Assembly: GCA_003586115.2 (NCBI GenBank)
Contig: QVOM02000115.1
Span: forward strand, 3,798,435 to 3,862,434
Direction: 5' to 3'
Length of the DNA stretch: 64,000 bases
From: Salvator merianae
Taxonomy: Eukaryota; Chordata; Lepidosauria; Squamata; Teiidae
The notes beneath the pieces were generated by a model, which was given only the letters and a program-made list of their open reading frames with translations, did no database searches and had not been told where the DNA came from. A program made the position numbers and the translations under genes. Numbering within the stretch: position 1 is the first letter of the stretch; each line of letters opens with the position of its first letter. Below, piece by piece: positions 14,701 through 29,700 of this stretch.

Positions 14701-17700
14701 TTGATGACTCTGAATCACCTATTCTAATAGCACCTGATTCCAATAGCAATGGTGCAATCCTATCTTTGTGATATTAGATATGTTGCAAAATAGAGGCTCA
14801 AAGGTAGCTCAAAGGTAGAGCAACTGCCTGGATAGCAGGGAGTCATAAGCTTGTTCCCACAGATCCCAGCATGACCTGGAAGAAGGTAATAGCTAAACCA
14901 AGATACTTGTATGGAGATGTCATGTAGTCACCAGGGGTTGCCCCCAGCTCCACAGTATGAGAAGCTACCACAGACAATCTAATCTTTCAGTTACTATCAG
15001 CCTTCTGTCCATATATAGTATAGAGAAACAAAATGCTAGGATATTTTGAGTTTTTGTAAGGGTTATAGTTCAGTGGTATTACAAGCAACCTGGAAAGCAG
15101 AAGGTTTCTGGTTCAATCCCTAGCCTCTCTGTGGAAGTAGGCAATGGCAAACCAACTTCTGTTTCTCTGCCAATAAAACTGCCTATTCAGTCAACCAGGA
15201 GTTGTCCACAACTTGATGTTCCAACAGTTTAAAAGAAATACATATTTAACAATATAAAGATCACTTTATTTTTGTGTTTGAGATCAAAAAACAGCAGTGT
15301 GAACAGTGTGTTCACACTGATATGTTTTAGGATGATTTTGAAATGTTTTAAGAAATAAGTAAAACTGAAAATTATTGTACAATTTTGCTTAGTTACTAAT
15401 AAAACTATAAATTCAATATTACTGCACAGCATGGATTTTTTTTTTTTTTTTTCTTTTTTACTAATTTCTACTCTAGGTTCAGTCTATAATCACAGCAGCA
15501 GGAATAAGTTATTTCTCTAAAAAAACCTACGTGGAACACATCCTGCATTACAACTGATGTCAAATAGTACAAACCAAAAATCAGCAGTAAAGGCACTGAG
15601 AAACTAGTCTGCCACCATCCTCCCCACAAAATTGAAGATGCTTCCCCCCTAATAACAGGCAGCACAACTGATCTCAAAAAGTATTTAAATAAGGCTTATA
15701 CCACATAACCCTGTCCTCTGTCTGCTTTCAGTATATTCCTGTCAACAGGACTATGTGTGACTATAGGGGTTACCACTAGCAGCAAAGGTTGTCAACATGA
15801 GTTAAGGGCCATTGCAACAACATTATGTAGTTCCTCCAGCAAATTAAAGATCTATTTCACTGTGAATGGCACCATTGATGTGAATTTCTCAGTTAAGGGA
15901 ATGCAATATACACCAACTTCTTCTCAGTATTTTTTATACCAGTAAGAATCTGATAAAATAGAAATTAGCTAAAACGTTGAACATTAAATGGGCCACTATC
16001 TCTTGATTTTGCAGCAAGTTACTAGAAGGAAAAAAAATTGTATTCTTACCTGAAAGATGCCACCATCTGATTGTATGAAAAATACTGGTGGTAGTCATGA
16101 TGTATGGAGTGGCCACATGGTTCGGCATTGGCCCTTCGGGTGTACTGGTACCCATAAAAACGAAGTTCAAGGTACTTGGCAAAGGACATTGACCACGAGT
16201 CATTGGACAGTGGAACAACTGGTGTTACCTGGAAATATCATAGATTTTATCTGAATAAACCATCAGGAAGAATGTGATATTCTGGGTACTGAACAGTACC
16301 CTGAGGCTGCAGGTCCCACTAGGACAGGAAACCAGTTCCATTGAGACCAGGTACATAGGTTTGAGAATCACCTGAGCCCTTCTCCTTCAAATTCTCTAAA
16401 TTAACTTGGTGGAAAGAGCTGCTGGAGCAAAGACATAACAGAGCCCAGATATCCAGTATGACATAGCATTGGGATTCAAAACCAAGCCCCCAGAGACACT
16501 GGAGCCTTAATTCAGAGCCTTGGACCACTTGACCATACTACTGTATAAAACTCCCATGTCTTGAAACAAAAACACATTTAGCTGGGCTATCTGTGGGGTT
16601 AAATTCCACCAGCAGAGGAGGAAACTGGGGCAGCAGGCAGCAATGCATCTCTTTTATAACTTTTGGTTTTAATCCTCTGCCACAGAAATCCCATAAACCT
16701 GTCATTCATGGTGACTTGAAGTCCTCACAGTACTACTGTGAGAAAACAGTGATTTTAAGGCAAAGCAAAACAGATGCAATTGCTAGTTCCAGAAAAGTAT
16801 AATCCTTTAAAACACTAATCCTTTTACAAGTTTCACTATTTCTCTCACACACAATGGAACTGCTGATATAGACTGTTTGCTTCCATTTACTGCCATCTGT
16901 AGTTTCTGGAGAGCAGATGGAGCAAAATAATTAGGAGTGTTAGTCTGGGGCTATACACATATGCACAAAAATCACTGGCCAGCCTCAGACAAGCCACTAC
17001 TGCTCAGACAGTTGCCTAAAGCTGTCCTTCTACTGAATGATTTTTACAGCACTGTTTTGCTCAAACATGGCCAGTAAAATGGAATTTTCCTTGTTTAGGA
17101 CAGTACTGCATGGAATAAAAATGGATTGAGAATGCCATTGGTTGCTATACAAAGTCAGCAGTTAAGAGAACTAGCTAACACACCAGTACCTTTCAGTCTG
17201 ATTTGTATATATAGTAGTTTTCCAGAATGGAACTATTGCATTATATAGGGGTGACACCATATAGCAAAATTATAGAAAGGAACTCAATATATAGAGATAT
17301 TTTTGAGTGTAGAAGCAAATTCTATCTCCCCCTGTTCTGCAATTAGGGGTTTCATTCCTCTGCTTCCATCTTTGCTGGTCACCATATGCACTTGAATCAT
17401 GATTTAATGCTCTAAGAACCAACACCAATAGAGAAAAGAAAGATCTATGTACCTGCTTACACAACCTACACCAGGAGTAGGTGAGGATTGTGTGCTGATA
17501 GCCAGGCACTGGAGAGTCCAGTTCCTTCAATATGATCTGCACACAGCCTTGTCCATGGACAAAGCGACGGATGTGGTGCACCATAGGCGTGCCACAGAAC
17601 ATGCTTGGGCACTGGTAGGAAGGCCTTCAAAGAAAAGATTAGCTGTTAGGAAATTAATTTTTGTTTCTTCACAGTCTTCTTCTCTCTGGTCTTTAAAGAA

Positions 17701-20700
17701 GTGATTATGAGTAACCTTTTTGCAAACTGCATTCGTCTGACAGCAATTTTCAGAGTGCAATCAAATGTTATTAACTAATGGTCTAGAGCCAAGCCTCTAC
17801 CAGTAGCCACTTGATTTTTCCCTTTCCATCATTTTTTTAAAAAATTAGGCCAAAGGCTGTAAGTTGAGCATTCCTCTGTTTAACATTCATTTATTCCTTG
17901 TTTTTGTTTTTGTGCCTATATAACATAAAGCTGAACTATTCAATGGTATATTAGTCATAACAGAATGAAGTCCTGAAAAGCTGGGTCAAGTCTGCCCTCT
18001 TCTAATCAACCTTACTTCCTCTCTTGCTTATTGCATTAACTCTTTTCCAAGCACTGTCGTTGCCCAAGTCAGCTATTTCCAAATCAACTATTTCCTTCAA
18101 AGTCACTGAAAATGTATTCCTTCTGAATTGAAGAGATAGAAGCTCTTGCCAGTAAATCTTCATTTGGCAGAGGTGAAAAAAACCCAGAAGAGTAATGGAC
18201 ACTACCTTCCTTTTTACATTCTCTTCAAATTCCTCTGCCAGCAAAATTTTAAGCAGAGCTAGATCTAGCAGTACCTAAGTTCTCTGGTGCAGGACATCCA
18301 CAGAGAAACACTGAACATAGATCCTATCTTTATATCTTTATATCTTTATACCCAGCCACCTTATTTACCCATTGATTCCAAAACACTCACTGATAACTGT
18401 CCTGTCTCCTTTTTTTAATCTAGGCTTTCTCTGTGCTTTTTTTAAATCTAGCATACTTTTAATTTGAAGTACCAGAGACCAACCCATGGAACATCCCCAT
18501 AATCATGAGGCAGCTCTCATATCCTGTTTCTCTTCCATTGAGCCCAAAGTGATAAATAACTCTACAGAATTTCAGAAGCTGTAAAACAGCTGACTCATTT
18601 GACACATTTTAAAACAGCAGCAGCATGCTATATAAGAACGTAAGAGAAACCCTGCTGGATCAGGCCACAGCCCATCAAGCCCAGCATCCTTTCTCAAGCA
18701 GTGGCCCACCAATTGCTTCTGGGCATTCTCAAGCAGAAGATAAAGGCAAAACCTTTACCTGCTCTCAATTCCCTGCAAACGGCTTTTAGAGGGAATCCTG
18801 CCCATCCCTCCAACTTAGAGGCAGTATCTATGAAGTACAGAGTTCACCACTGCACTATATACCTTCCCAGAAATCAGTAGCAAACCAAAACTAAGTTACT
18901 CTGAGTTTTCCAAATAAGAAACAAGTTTGATAAAACAAAAGCACTATTTTTTTCGCCATACAAGTCCAACATTTATTTTCAAAATAATTTTTCCTAAAAT
19001 TACTTGTGTCCTAATTTTTAAGTTATTTTTCCTAAATATTTCTTGGTAAATTATTTATTTATTTGCAATTTTGTACCCGAAGGTCTCAGGGCAGGTTGCA
19101 ACAATAAAAACCAGTAACAGTGACTGAAAGTGGGGGAGGGGAAATTGTTTCCTTAGTTAACAGCAAAGGTAAATAGGTGCGTCTTCACTGCGCTCCTAAA
19201 GATGCAAAATGAAGATGCCAGACACACCTCGGGGCAGACTGTTCCATACATTTTTTGTGCTAGTGTGTCTTATATGGTGCAAAATATAGTAATTTTTGCA
19301 GAAATAAGCCATTATCATATCAAATAGACACTGATTAGAATACTACATAGAAAACTTATGGAAGCACCTTAGATTTTTTAAGAGACCTTGAAAATCCAAA
19401 TAAATCTCACCTGAAGCAATAGCGCTCTAAAAACACACCCAAGGTGAGATCGTTTTTCCCATAAAACTCCATCACCACCATCCTAAAATGGTAGAAAATA
19501 ATATAATTTTATGTTAATTAATTTCAGGAGAATTGAGAAAAATATTCCTAGAAAACTCAGGGAGGTATTACATAACCCTCTCTAACACCAAATAAAGTAT
19601 AGTTTTGAAGGCTGGCACAAACTGTATAGAAGTCATGAAAATAATCACAGTTCTGAACTCATTGATTTATTTTAAAGAATGACATCTTTGCACTTTAATA
19701 ATCACAAGTTTCATGTACAGTTCTTGAGAACTGGAAATTATGTAGGCTCTGCTTCTTTGTGACTCATGTATCCAAGAATGAGGCGAGACTGCAGAATTAT
19801 TTTAGTGTTTTTAAAACTAGTTCTCACATCCCAGACTCCTTTTCATTTCATGTTGTTTTGATTGTTTTTTGGTCATTTATACTGCTGTACATTTTTAAAC
19901 TGAGATCCACAATTCTTCCTCCTTGTTTTAAACATCATGCTATGGGGCAAGCTGGAAAAGCGCTTTTTTATTGGTTTCATATATGAAGTGGATCGAATAT
20001 CCTAGAGACTGTCCAGTTGCTTGATCTATCTTCTCTAACTGGGAGAGCTCCAAAAGAGTCCTCAAAATTGAAGGATTTCCATGCTTTTCCAGGAGAAAAT
20101 AAATAACATTTTTGAATTCTGCAGCCATCCCTTCCATTTCCTACAGTATAAACTAGGGATTGCTATTTAGGGAACCTGGACAGTTTAAACTCAAGCTCAG
20201 ATTAATCAGGGAGTGTTAAAAAAAGAAAGAAAAGAAATTAACTTCCACACCATGGGCTAACACAGGCACTTGGAGCATTGCTGGATTGTGCTGAAGAGCT
20301 GCTGAACAGAACGCAGAGCCTCTGATGGTTTGCAGGGCTAAGGCAGTCCACCTGGCAAGACATATTTGAGAAAAGAATCAATATACTACTCTCCAGTTAT
20401 GCAATCTTATACTCCAGAACTCAATGAGCTTAGCCCCAAGATAACTCAAGCCAAGAATTTTTATTTTTGACTCAAGCAGAGTTTAAGACACTTGACACAA
20501 TCATCTCTCAAAGTAATACAATTTCCACTGACAGGTCTTAGACAAACAGAGGTAGATTCTGGGATAATAACAGATTAAATAAATGTTTAAGATACAAGAA
20601 ACATATAACGAATCCCCTTCCTTCTAAGTCTGCACCCATGTTTCTGTATCTTTTCATAGCAGCCACTGCAACGTCATAACATGTCACCACGTTTTGATTT

Positions 20701-23700
20701 CTAATTGATTTTTCCCCTTTCCTCAATTTGTTCTACTGTAGGTCAGTCTTCATTCCCAAACAAACTCTCGTAGATTAGTAGCTGTCAAATCTGAACCATG
20801 AGCAGTGCTATAATCCCCATCAAAACTGCACAGAAGTAGGGAATATATTTAAACATTTAGTCTTAGCAGTTCCCTGTGAGAGTGGGCATGGAACACATTT
20901 TGAGTGCTGTTCAAAACTCAGAAAGTCTGAAATTGTTCAGTAGGGAACAATGGAAGACTTGCTTTGAAGCAGGGCCCTAGGAACCCAAAACACCCCAATT
21001 TCCCTACCCCCCCCCCCGCTCTCTCAAGCAGTGCTACTAAAGGGGCAGGACCTATTAGGTCTTTGGCATGTAGGAAGAAATGGCTCCCTTTGGGAGCCTG
21101 AAGGTCTTGTGTTCTATTGAAACTTGAAACGCTACTATGAAACAGGTCCTGGTTTTGTTCCAAACTGGAAGAAGCCCTTGCGCGAAAGACTGTTTTGTTT
21201 TCAACTTAGAATACTGGAACCGCTTAGGTTCAGACATAAAACATTTCAGCAAGGAATTAAAGATATGCAAGACGTTTCTTATCTTCCCTGCATGGCTGCA
21301 CTGCACAGGAAGAATGAGACAGTTCGTTTTAGTCCTAATGTCAGTTGACATAGCCTAAAACCCACGATTTTCCCTTGACTGATGTAACTGTGGCATTCCT
21401 AATATAGTCCCGGGTTAGTGAGGAAATAACTCATAATATCACTATTACAGGAAATCCAGCAATTGTGCCAGGTTTCCCAGAACAGTAACAGTTACTTACA
21501 TGTCTGTCAGCCCATTTCATTATTATTTCACTTGGAACTACCTGGAAGCCAGCCAAGAGCATGAAAACAACAAAAGAAAGTGGGGGGTCCCTTGGCTGGC
21601 TTCTGAGTTCCTACAAGCGGAATGATAACAGAATGAGCCAGCAGACAGCAGGTAATCCTGTCAGTGCCTCCTGCATCTGGCAGGGACAGCAAGAGGCAAT
21701 CATGGGATCTTCTTTAAATGGCTTCTTTAGGTGGCTTCATGTATAAAATGCTGAACAAGTCTTCTGCATAACTGCTTTCAAAAGTCAACAAACAAACCCA
21801 AGAAATGTTACAGGAACAAGATCACCATAGTCCACAATGGAAGTCTGTTTCCCTTTTAAGATTATTTTTGGGCAGGTAACCCCCTTCCTCCCTCTAAATT
21901 TCTTACAAGACTATATAAAGACCACACTTAAAGTACTTACTTTTTGAGACCACAGAGATTCATTCTGAATAAATCCTCTTTCATCTTCATCATTTTTACC
22001 TCCAAACTTTATCCCAGATGCTTCTTTTGACTGTGCAAATGGGTCCACATCTTTGTGCACGATCCTTCCTCCCCTGGCTCGGAAATCAGCCAGCATTCTG
22101 GCCAAACTCTGGCTGTTGTTCAGATGCTCCGCAATCCTGGTGCTAACAAGCTCATGGGAAGGTAAGATTTGAACGGGCTTGGTCTGAATGCTTCCATTCA
22201 TCCCTTGCAATCCAGACAGATCTCTTAGCAACTGTTTCTTCCTTCTGCTGTCCAACTCTTTATACTCCTTGTTAAGGCGAGGAGACAAATAAACCTGCTC
22301 CAGAAAATACTCTCTTGTGGGACACCTCATACCTCTCTCAGTTAACAGAAAGGGTACTTGGAATGTGATCACAGGGGAAATACAAAGAATAATATCTTTC
22401 AGCTCCTGTTTGAACGCCAAAGAGAAGGCCTTGAGGCGATCTTCTGAAGAGGTCACTTCCTCTGTGACATACAATCCAGTATCGTCTTGCAAGGGGTCCC
22501 TAAATTCCCTAATCTGACTTTTGGGCTCCTGAAAATCATCCATGTCTCTCAAATTCTCCAGCTGCTCATTATCCAAAATTCGTAGATGTTGATCGGTCAA
22601 CTCAAGGGGTAATAATGGCTCAGGCACAGAAGTCCTGAAAGATAAGGAATCCTTTGGGAGATACTCTTGGTGTTTCTGGAGGGCAACTTCTTTGAAGTAA
22701 CTGATCTCTGGGTCATCATCTTCTAACAAAGTTCTTTGTTGTGTGGAACTGAATTCAACTGAAGATACTGATTCAGCAATAACAGGCAGCTTGTCAGTAG
22801 CCATATCAGCATCTTTTCCTGCTATATTTTCTCTGTTCAACAGATCCTGCAGTCCATTTTCTTCTGGCTGCCCTTCAGAAAGGTAATGGAAGGAGCCATT
22901 TTTGTCCAACATTGGAGGCATAGCAAACTCATCCATGAGAAAAGAAATCTCCAGTTGGGAATGATAAGCCACACAGATCATAAAGATAAGGATCTCCTTC
23001 ACTCGCGCCAACTCATATTCACTAGCACCACGCAACATGATAGTGCAACCCAGGTGCAGGGGACATCCTTCAAAGAACATTAGCGTTTTTGTTTGCTCTG
23101 AAAGAGAAGATAAGCAATGGCACTCATGTTTTTTAAAAGGGAAGTCCCATAAATAGGTATACCTATCAATAATATAAAGCCATTCTTATCCTCACCCCAG
23201 CAATCTCAGGAATTCCAATAATTTCGATCCTACTGTCTCAATTATTTGTATGCCTCAGCTATATCCTGTTTAGACTTCTAAATTCATTCAAAATTCACAT
23301 GAAATTACAGCCAAATAACGTACATACACACACACACGTGTACACACACAAAATACATGAGTAAAGACATCTGGCCACTAGGTAGTTCAATTCCCGCAAC
23401 GCTCTGCAATATAAAGGGTTTTTTTTGTCTATTTCCAGGAAATTAGCAGAGAATTCTCTTATGAAGGGTCCTCCATAGGTATCTGAGCACTTCTTTACAT
23501 TGATATTTTGGTTCCTAAAAATTTTCTACTATAATGTTATCTACCACATCCTTCATCAGGCACATATAAGTGAAGACTATCTGCTGCAGTTTTTGTCTTG
23601 CTTTAGTCTACAAAGATTGTGCTGCATTATTGTTGCTATTGTGTTGTTACATTCATGCTTTCTTGCTATTGCTTTGAGCAACATTTGCAAAGGCAGACTA

Positions 23701-26700
23701 TAAGAAAACTGATTGGGAGGACTATATTCCTAGAAGGGTTATGCCATAAGTATATGAGTCAGTCAAATATTTATTATAAACAGGTCAACTGACTAATAAA
23801 ACAATATGCAATGTATAAAACACAAAATTATAACTCCAAATTTAATTTTACATATTAAGACGCTATCAACTCATTTTTATATCAGAGACAAAAACAACTG
23901 CATTTCTGAAATGACAGAACTTGCTCTCTGAAATTACATTCAGCCAAGTGAGAAAAATGCAGATATAAATGAGCATTTCCCTACAAGATCAAATAATATT
24001 TTTAGGGAGAAAGGAAGGAAAGAGACAGAAGCCTACTTTGACCAAAACTTTTTGAAACTGAAAAGGAACAGCTATAATTTTAATAAAATTATCTGCTTTA
24101 ACACAATCTGCAATTAAGCCAGTGGCTCAAATTTTGCCCCTGCCACAAGTTTAGATGATTCATTCACTCAGCAGCTTATTCAAACAATAACATTGACCTA
24201 TTTGCAGAATTAACATAATAAGACCTAAGACACTCTGATTATCTACAAGCAATATTCAAATGCTAAGCACAGTATTATCAGTGTGGACAATCCTGCAAAT
24301 GTACTTTGTCATTTCATTACTCGTGATACTGGACTTTTAGAAGTCATGTCCATCAGTATCCAGCCCTGGCTACAGAACACTTCAGACACTTTTGCTAGGC
24401 AAACCAAGTAAGGACTTTTAAAATTTACCATTAGGCAACTGAAATACTTGAATATAAAATTTGTGGCAGGTCCCCAGGTGTGGCTTAGTCAGCAACTGAT
24501 CCATCGACATTAGTACATCTCCTTGAGTCATACGGCTTACTTTGTCCAACACATGCTGCAAAATATTGATAGGATAAAAAAAGCTTTTACCAGAGCTTAA
24601 TTCATGGGAGAAGGGGAGAAGGGAGAGAGAGGAAGAGAAAGAGAGAGAAAATAAACTGTGGACACAAGGATGAAACTTAACAAGTTATCTGAATCTCAAT
24701 TACAGGTGAACTTTAACAAACTAAAGATTCTAATATCTGCCACAAAGCAACAGAAACTCCACGAGAGACAAGCAGCAAGGTAAAAATACTGTTCAACTGT
24801 AAAACAGAACTGCATGAGAGAGACAGATCCAAGTAACTTGTTCCAGCCCTCTTAAGATGCCTGAAGCTTTTACAGAGTTGAAGGAATACTTGCAGCCCCC
24901 AAATTGTATTCTGTCATGGGCAATCTAAGTCTGGAGAGCTGTATTCTACGGTCAATCTTATAAGCTACAAGGTATTTTAATATTTAGAAAGCAAAAAAAA
25001 AAAAAAAAAAAAAAAAGCTGAATTTGTTAGAAATGCATTTTTATGGCACATACCTACTTAGAGCCCCAACCAAACCACAAACAGAACCTATCCAATCACA
25101 TTTGAATGCATTTAAGACTTAGCTTTCTTGAGACTAGCATGGAAGGACCTGCCAGGCACTTAAATTGTATTAGAATTTTACCACTTACTGGCTTAACATT
25201 AATAACCAAAGTAATGCCATGTTCCAACAGCATGTCCTGGGCAATTCGGGACACGGTTTTTTCAACCAAGACCAAAGTTGGCCTCACATCCACTATTCGC
25301 TGAACGTAGTTCTTCAAGAACTCCCTTTCCTACCAAGGCAAAAACAGTTATTTATAGTCATTAGGAGTATATTACAGTGAGATTTATGTCTCAGACGACA
25401 AGTTTAATATCTATGGGACAAGCGCATGTATGGCAAATACTATATCAGTAACCTATCTAAGAGTATTAACTTGGGTGCTTGAAATGTAGGAAGTGGGGTT
25501 AATTGCAGAAAAAGCTTTCTCCATTTACACCTTCCCAATCCTCATATTTGGGAACACCAGGAAGATGATCTTAAGGCCTCATATGGGAAGATGCATCACT
25601 TCAAGTATCTTGGCTCCAATTTATTTAAGGTTCATTGTAAGCTGTTGTGTTTTTTTTTATTATTAGGAACTGCTAGTTAATGACATGGCAGGTGTACTGT
25701 GTGATACGTACATCTGCAGAATAGCTACATCTTCAACTGCATGCAAGTGTATTACAATAATTTGGTCTAGGGATTAACAGAGCATTGGCAACTGTGTCAA
25801 ACTGTTTCTGTCTGGCGGTTTATGGTAGCTAGTAAAAAAGCCAGAAATTTTCTTTGAAATGAAGACCCCCTACTCTGCTCCAGAAGGACATTGTTAGTCT
25901 GCAAAGCCCTTCCCTCTATTTTCCAAAATAAACAGTCCAGCATAAAAACCTGCTCTTATGTTATTGCTAGAATTAAAAGAGAAAAAACCCCACAATGGTT
26001 TGAACCTGCATTTTCCTAACAACACTGACACATAGATAGCGGATAACTGGGAGAAAAACAAATACTAAGGTTGCAATCCCAAGAAATGGAGCAAGCTTAG
26101 CTGAACAGCATTAAACAAATTAAATGTACTATACAGTGTTACCAAGATATTTGCTGTATATAGCACTGGAATGCTAGAATAACCAAAAAGACAGCCCTCC
26201 ACGTTGATAAATATATGACCAAATATGTACTGACCTAAGCACTGAGATTTTTTCTCCCTCAGAGAAATTCAAAGCACCAGTGGACTGAGTCAATTGTGGG
26301 TCACTTCTTTCCTACAATTATGCTGAACAGGTCAACAGCAAATAGTCATGCAGTCACTTTTAAGACTTAATAGCTCTAAAGGAGGCAGTTTCTGCAACAA
26401 AGCCCACATCATCCTAGCTGATCAACTAAAAAACAAAGCTACTGGCATTGCTGCAATCTTGTGAGGCATGTTTTGAAATTGTTTGCTGTTATGGATTTGG
26501 GAAACTGAACAGAATATTAAGTTGTAACTATAAAATGAAACCATATTAAAAAAAAAGAAGAAGAAGAATTTAAAGAGACAAAGACGAACTAAACTCCAGG
26601 CAAGCAAGCTCATTAAATTTTGATGTGGTGCTATCCAATAATAATGAAAGAAACAGAAAATTGTTCCAACCTGAAGGACGATGGGATCTATGCATGTAAA

Positions 26701-29700
26701 CTTTGTCTCTTCACGGTACAGATATTCAATGGAACACTTCAGTAGAAGAATTTTGGGGTTTTTAATACAGGAATTCATCTGGAAAGAGATAAAACTGCTA
26801 TAGGTATTCCTCTGCTATTTCACTGCAGACAGAGATACAGACGCTCTCAAGTCAAGCTCAACTCCTTCTGACTACGCAGACACATCAAAGCAAGAATACC
26901 AAAGTGTTTTGCCATTGCCCCTTTCCAAGGTGATGCCAAGGACTGAGCCTGGGCTCTTCTGTAGGCAGAACTGATATTTTATGCTATTTTACATGAAAGA
27001 ATCATCAACTTTCCACAGAAGGTACATCAGGAAAAGGATATGGTTCAACAAATGAGTTCAGTGAAAAAGACATCGAACTCCTGGCACCACCTGGTATAGC
27101 TAGAAATAATCCAATGCAAACCCCCGTAGTGTCACTATCAGTTATGCAGAGAGGAGAATGTTGAACAAAAAAACTCAAGGATTCAATATAAGTTCATATT
27201 CTTATGTTCTCTACACAGCGGTACAGTTCTTCAGAAATCCCTCTGCGCTACTTAATACTCAAACAGAAACAAAGGAAGTGCCAAAGTTGCTGTTCATATT
27301 AAGTAAGGTATTCATGTTCTCAGGTGGAACACAGATTTTGGGAGAAAGGAAATGAACTCCTCTTTGGCACTCTCAGTCAAAATGCTTGGCAGGAAAAAGT
27401 CCCCCCAAGCTCCCCAGCAGAAGTATGAAAGATTACCAAATGTTTCAGAATTTTTCACCAGGAATTATGAATAACAACTAGAACTTTAACTTAAGTTATC
27501 CACATCATATTTGCTGAAACAGATTCATCTTACCTTTTTATGTGCTATGTTCTTGGTGCACACAAAGCCATTGACCACTACCGAGTCATTCTTTCTTCCA
27601 CCTGGAATCTGGCAAAACAGCATTTTATTATACATGAATCATCTTGTTCTTTCTATACATACCTCTTTTCTGAGCTAGACAAAAAAGGTTAGGGTTAGTG
27701 ACACCACTTGCAATTTCCTCTCCCAGACCAACAACATACATTTATATCTATATCTATATCTATATATATTTAAAAACACATTCTGCTAACTGGAAGGTGT
27801 CATGCACAATAAGGAACTTATTGTAACATCAGTTCTTTAAAATAATTTTGATGTTTCCCCATAGTAGCTCAAATGAGGCCACCAGACTTCCCCAGCCTAT
27901 GTCAACTTAATGTTAGGTTGCCTGTTTGGAACCTTGTTACTCCAACTTCTTTTTTCCTTCGTTCTTTCTGCACCACAGTGATTTCCTGGATGGGCAATCT
28001 GATGCTATGTCAGCACATATCACACTGAATACTGGCACAGCACAAATAGACTTCTATCATTCCAAAGCTTCTTAGAATATGTGGGAGCTCTTGCACTTTT
28101 GGCTGGATATGCCAGCAGCCAGTTCACCAGGATGCCAGATGGATATTGCCAACTTTACAGCATCTGGTAAGTCCTAAAGAGGCACCACGGTACTGAAAGC
28201 TTATTTTTTGGAAGGAAAAAGGGAAGAAATTTAGAACCATCTCAAAAAAACCTACTAAAGTGGACAAAAAACATATAATCATATTTTAAGTAGGGATGTC
28301 CAAAATGCTATTTCAAATGTTTCAAAAGCCTCTCGTAATGGCATTACCCTTCCAATTCCAGGTCGGAGTTCATTAGGTTGAACACTTAGCAAAGTCACCT
28401 AGGATAGCAACACATAGGAACAGCTGGTCAATAATCAACCCCGGGTAGGTTGCTATCCAAGGGGGAGTAGACAAAGCTTGGCTTAGAGAGTAACAGGCTA
28501 GCTAGGCCTGAACCACTTTCAGTACATTAATGTAGCAATCCTTGATTTCATTCATAAGCAAACACAAACTGGCGTTAAATGTGGCTTCTCTTGCAGAGTC
28601 AGGTCTCCTCATCACACAAACTCACTTTTTTGATATGAACAAACTGGCGGATATCCATGTCATCGTCTCTGTTCTTGACATCTGGCCGGACAGTCTGAAC
28701 CACCTGACAGACCACAGGCACAATCATCTCTCTCCAGGACAATGACAGTGATTCATCGCATAGCAACTGCTGGAGCAACGCCATCATGTGGTTGTGGTTA
28801 GCTGACCTGCAAAGAAACGTTTCTAAGTTTGGCTACTGTTCTGCAGCCAAAGGATCCAGGATCCATTTATAATCCTTTTAAAATTATGCATCATTGTTGC
28901 CTAAAGGAATACTTAGCGTGTTTAAAAGCTACAGTGAGCCCCTCTTATTTAAAGAAAAAATGATCTTCCAAATTAAAAGAGGGTAGAACCATATTACAGA
29001 TCACAGGCTGATCCCAAATTCTTATTCACTATCCTAATGCACAGAACAGCACATGTTATTGTAACAGAGAAACCTCTCCAAATATTACATTTTCTTGCAT
29101 GTTCTCTTGGATTATTTGCAGGATTTCAAAATATCCTCCTACATGAAAATAATTTTAAAAACTCAGGAAACAGTTGACTGGATAATTCCAGGAAAAAAAG
29201 CAGCAATTTTTTATGTATTTACTTTATTTTTACAAGGATGCCTCTCAGTAGCAATACAAAATACAAATTAAATAAAAGATAAAAATATCTGGGGAAGTAC
29301 TCAATGCAAGACTTACACTGTCACCACTTACATTATGAGTCATGCAACGTAACTGAAAGGATTCCAGATTTATTCCACACTGTTGGCTACACAAATATAA
29401 CTTGAAGCTTATTAACTAAGAAACAGTACTTCTCTGTCAGACAGGCAGCTTTGAACGCCTCATGAAACTGCTTTTATTTTATTTGGATGCAAAAAAACCT
29501 TAGATTATTTTCCCCCATTCACAAAGCTTGAAGAAAATAGTTTTCCAGTTGTATTAGAACTAGCTGGTAGAGCAGAATAGCTGTGAAGTATGTATCACAC
29601 TATAGCCTGAAAGGAATAACTTGTATTTGCTTTTCAAAACAGGGGCTCTATTGGTCTGTTCTACTCCAAAGAGTAAAAAATACTCTGCACACTTCAAAAT

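Larger units (their letters stand above)
12799..16049. other. intron between visible exons 23 and 22
   Basis: A 3.25-kb intron with three decayed SINE fragments (13385-13480, 14795-14990, 15055-15180), a retroposon 3' end (14030-14110) and a T17 tract (15436-15452). The rest looks unique. Confidence 0.55.
17625..19410. other. intron between visible exons 21 and 20
   Basis: 1.8 kb with a (TATCTT)n run at 18325-18350, a CR1 3' fragment at 18634-18850 and a retroposon fragment at 19050-19260. The rest is unremarkable. Confidence 0.55.

Noticed and set aside
14795..15180. tRNA genes, because box A and box B motifs are present
   Set aside because: The boxes are degenerate, no cloverleaf can form, and SINE bodies follow.
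19940..20137. 65-codon minus-strand frame (LLEKHGNPSILRTLLELSQL) considered as an extra PIKFYVE exon
   Set aside because: Visible exons 19 and 20 join in phase without it, and it matches no PIKFYVE sequence.
21055..21358. Overlapping frames on both strands considered as a small gene
   Set aside because: Composition and overlap look like chance; no start context, splice signals or known domain.
24993..25016. A24 tract considered as the tail of a processed pseudogene or SINE
   Set aside because: No retroposed body or flanking duplication is visible on either side.
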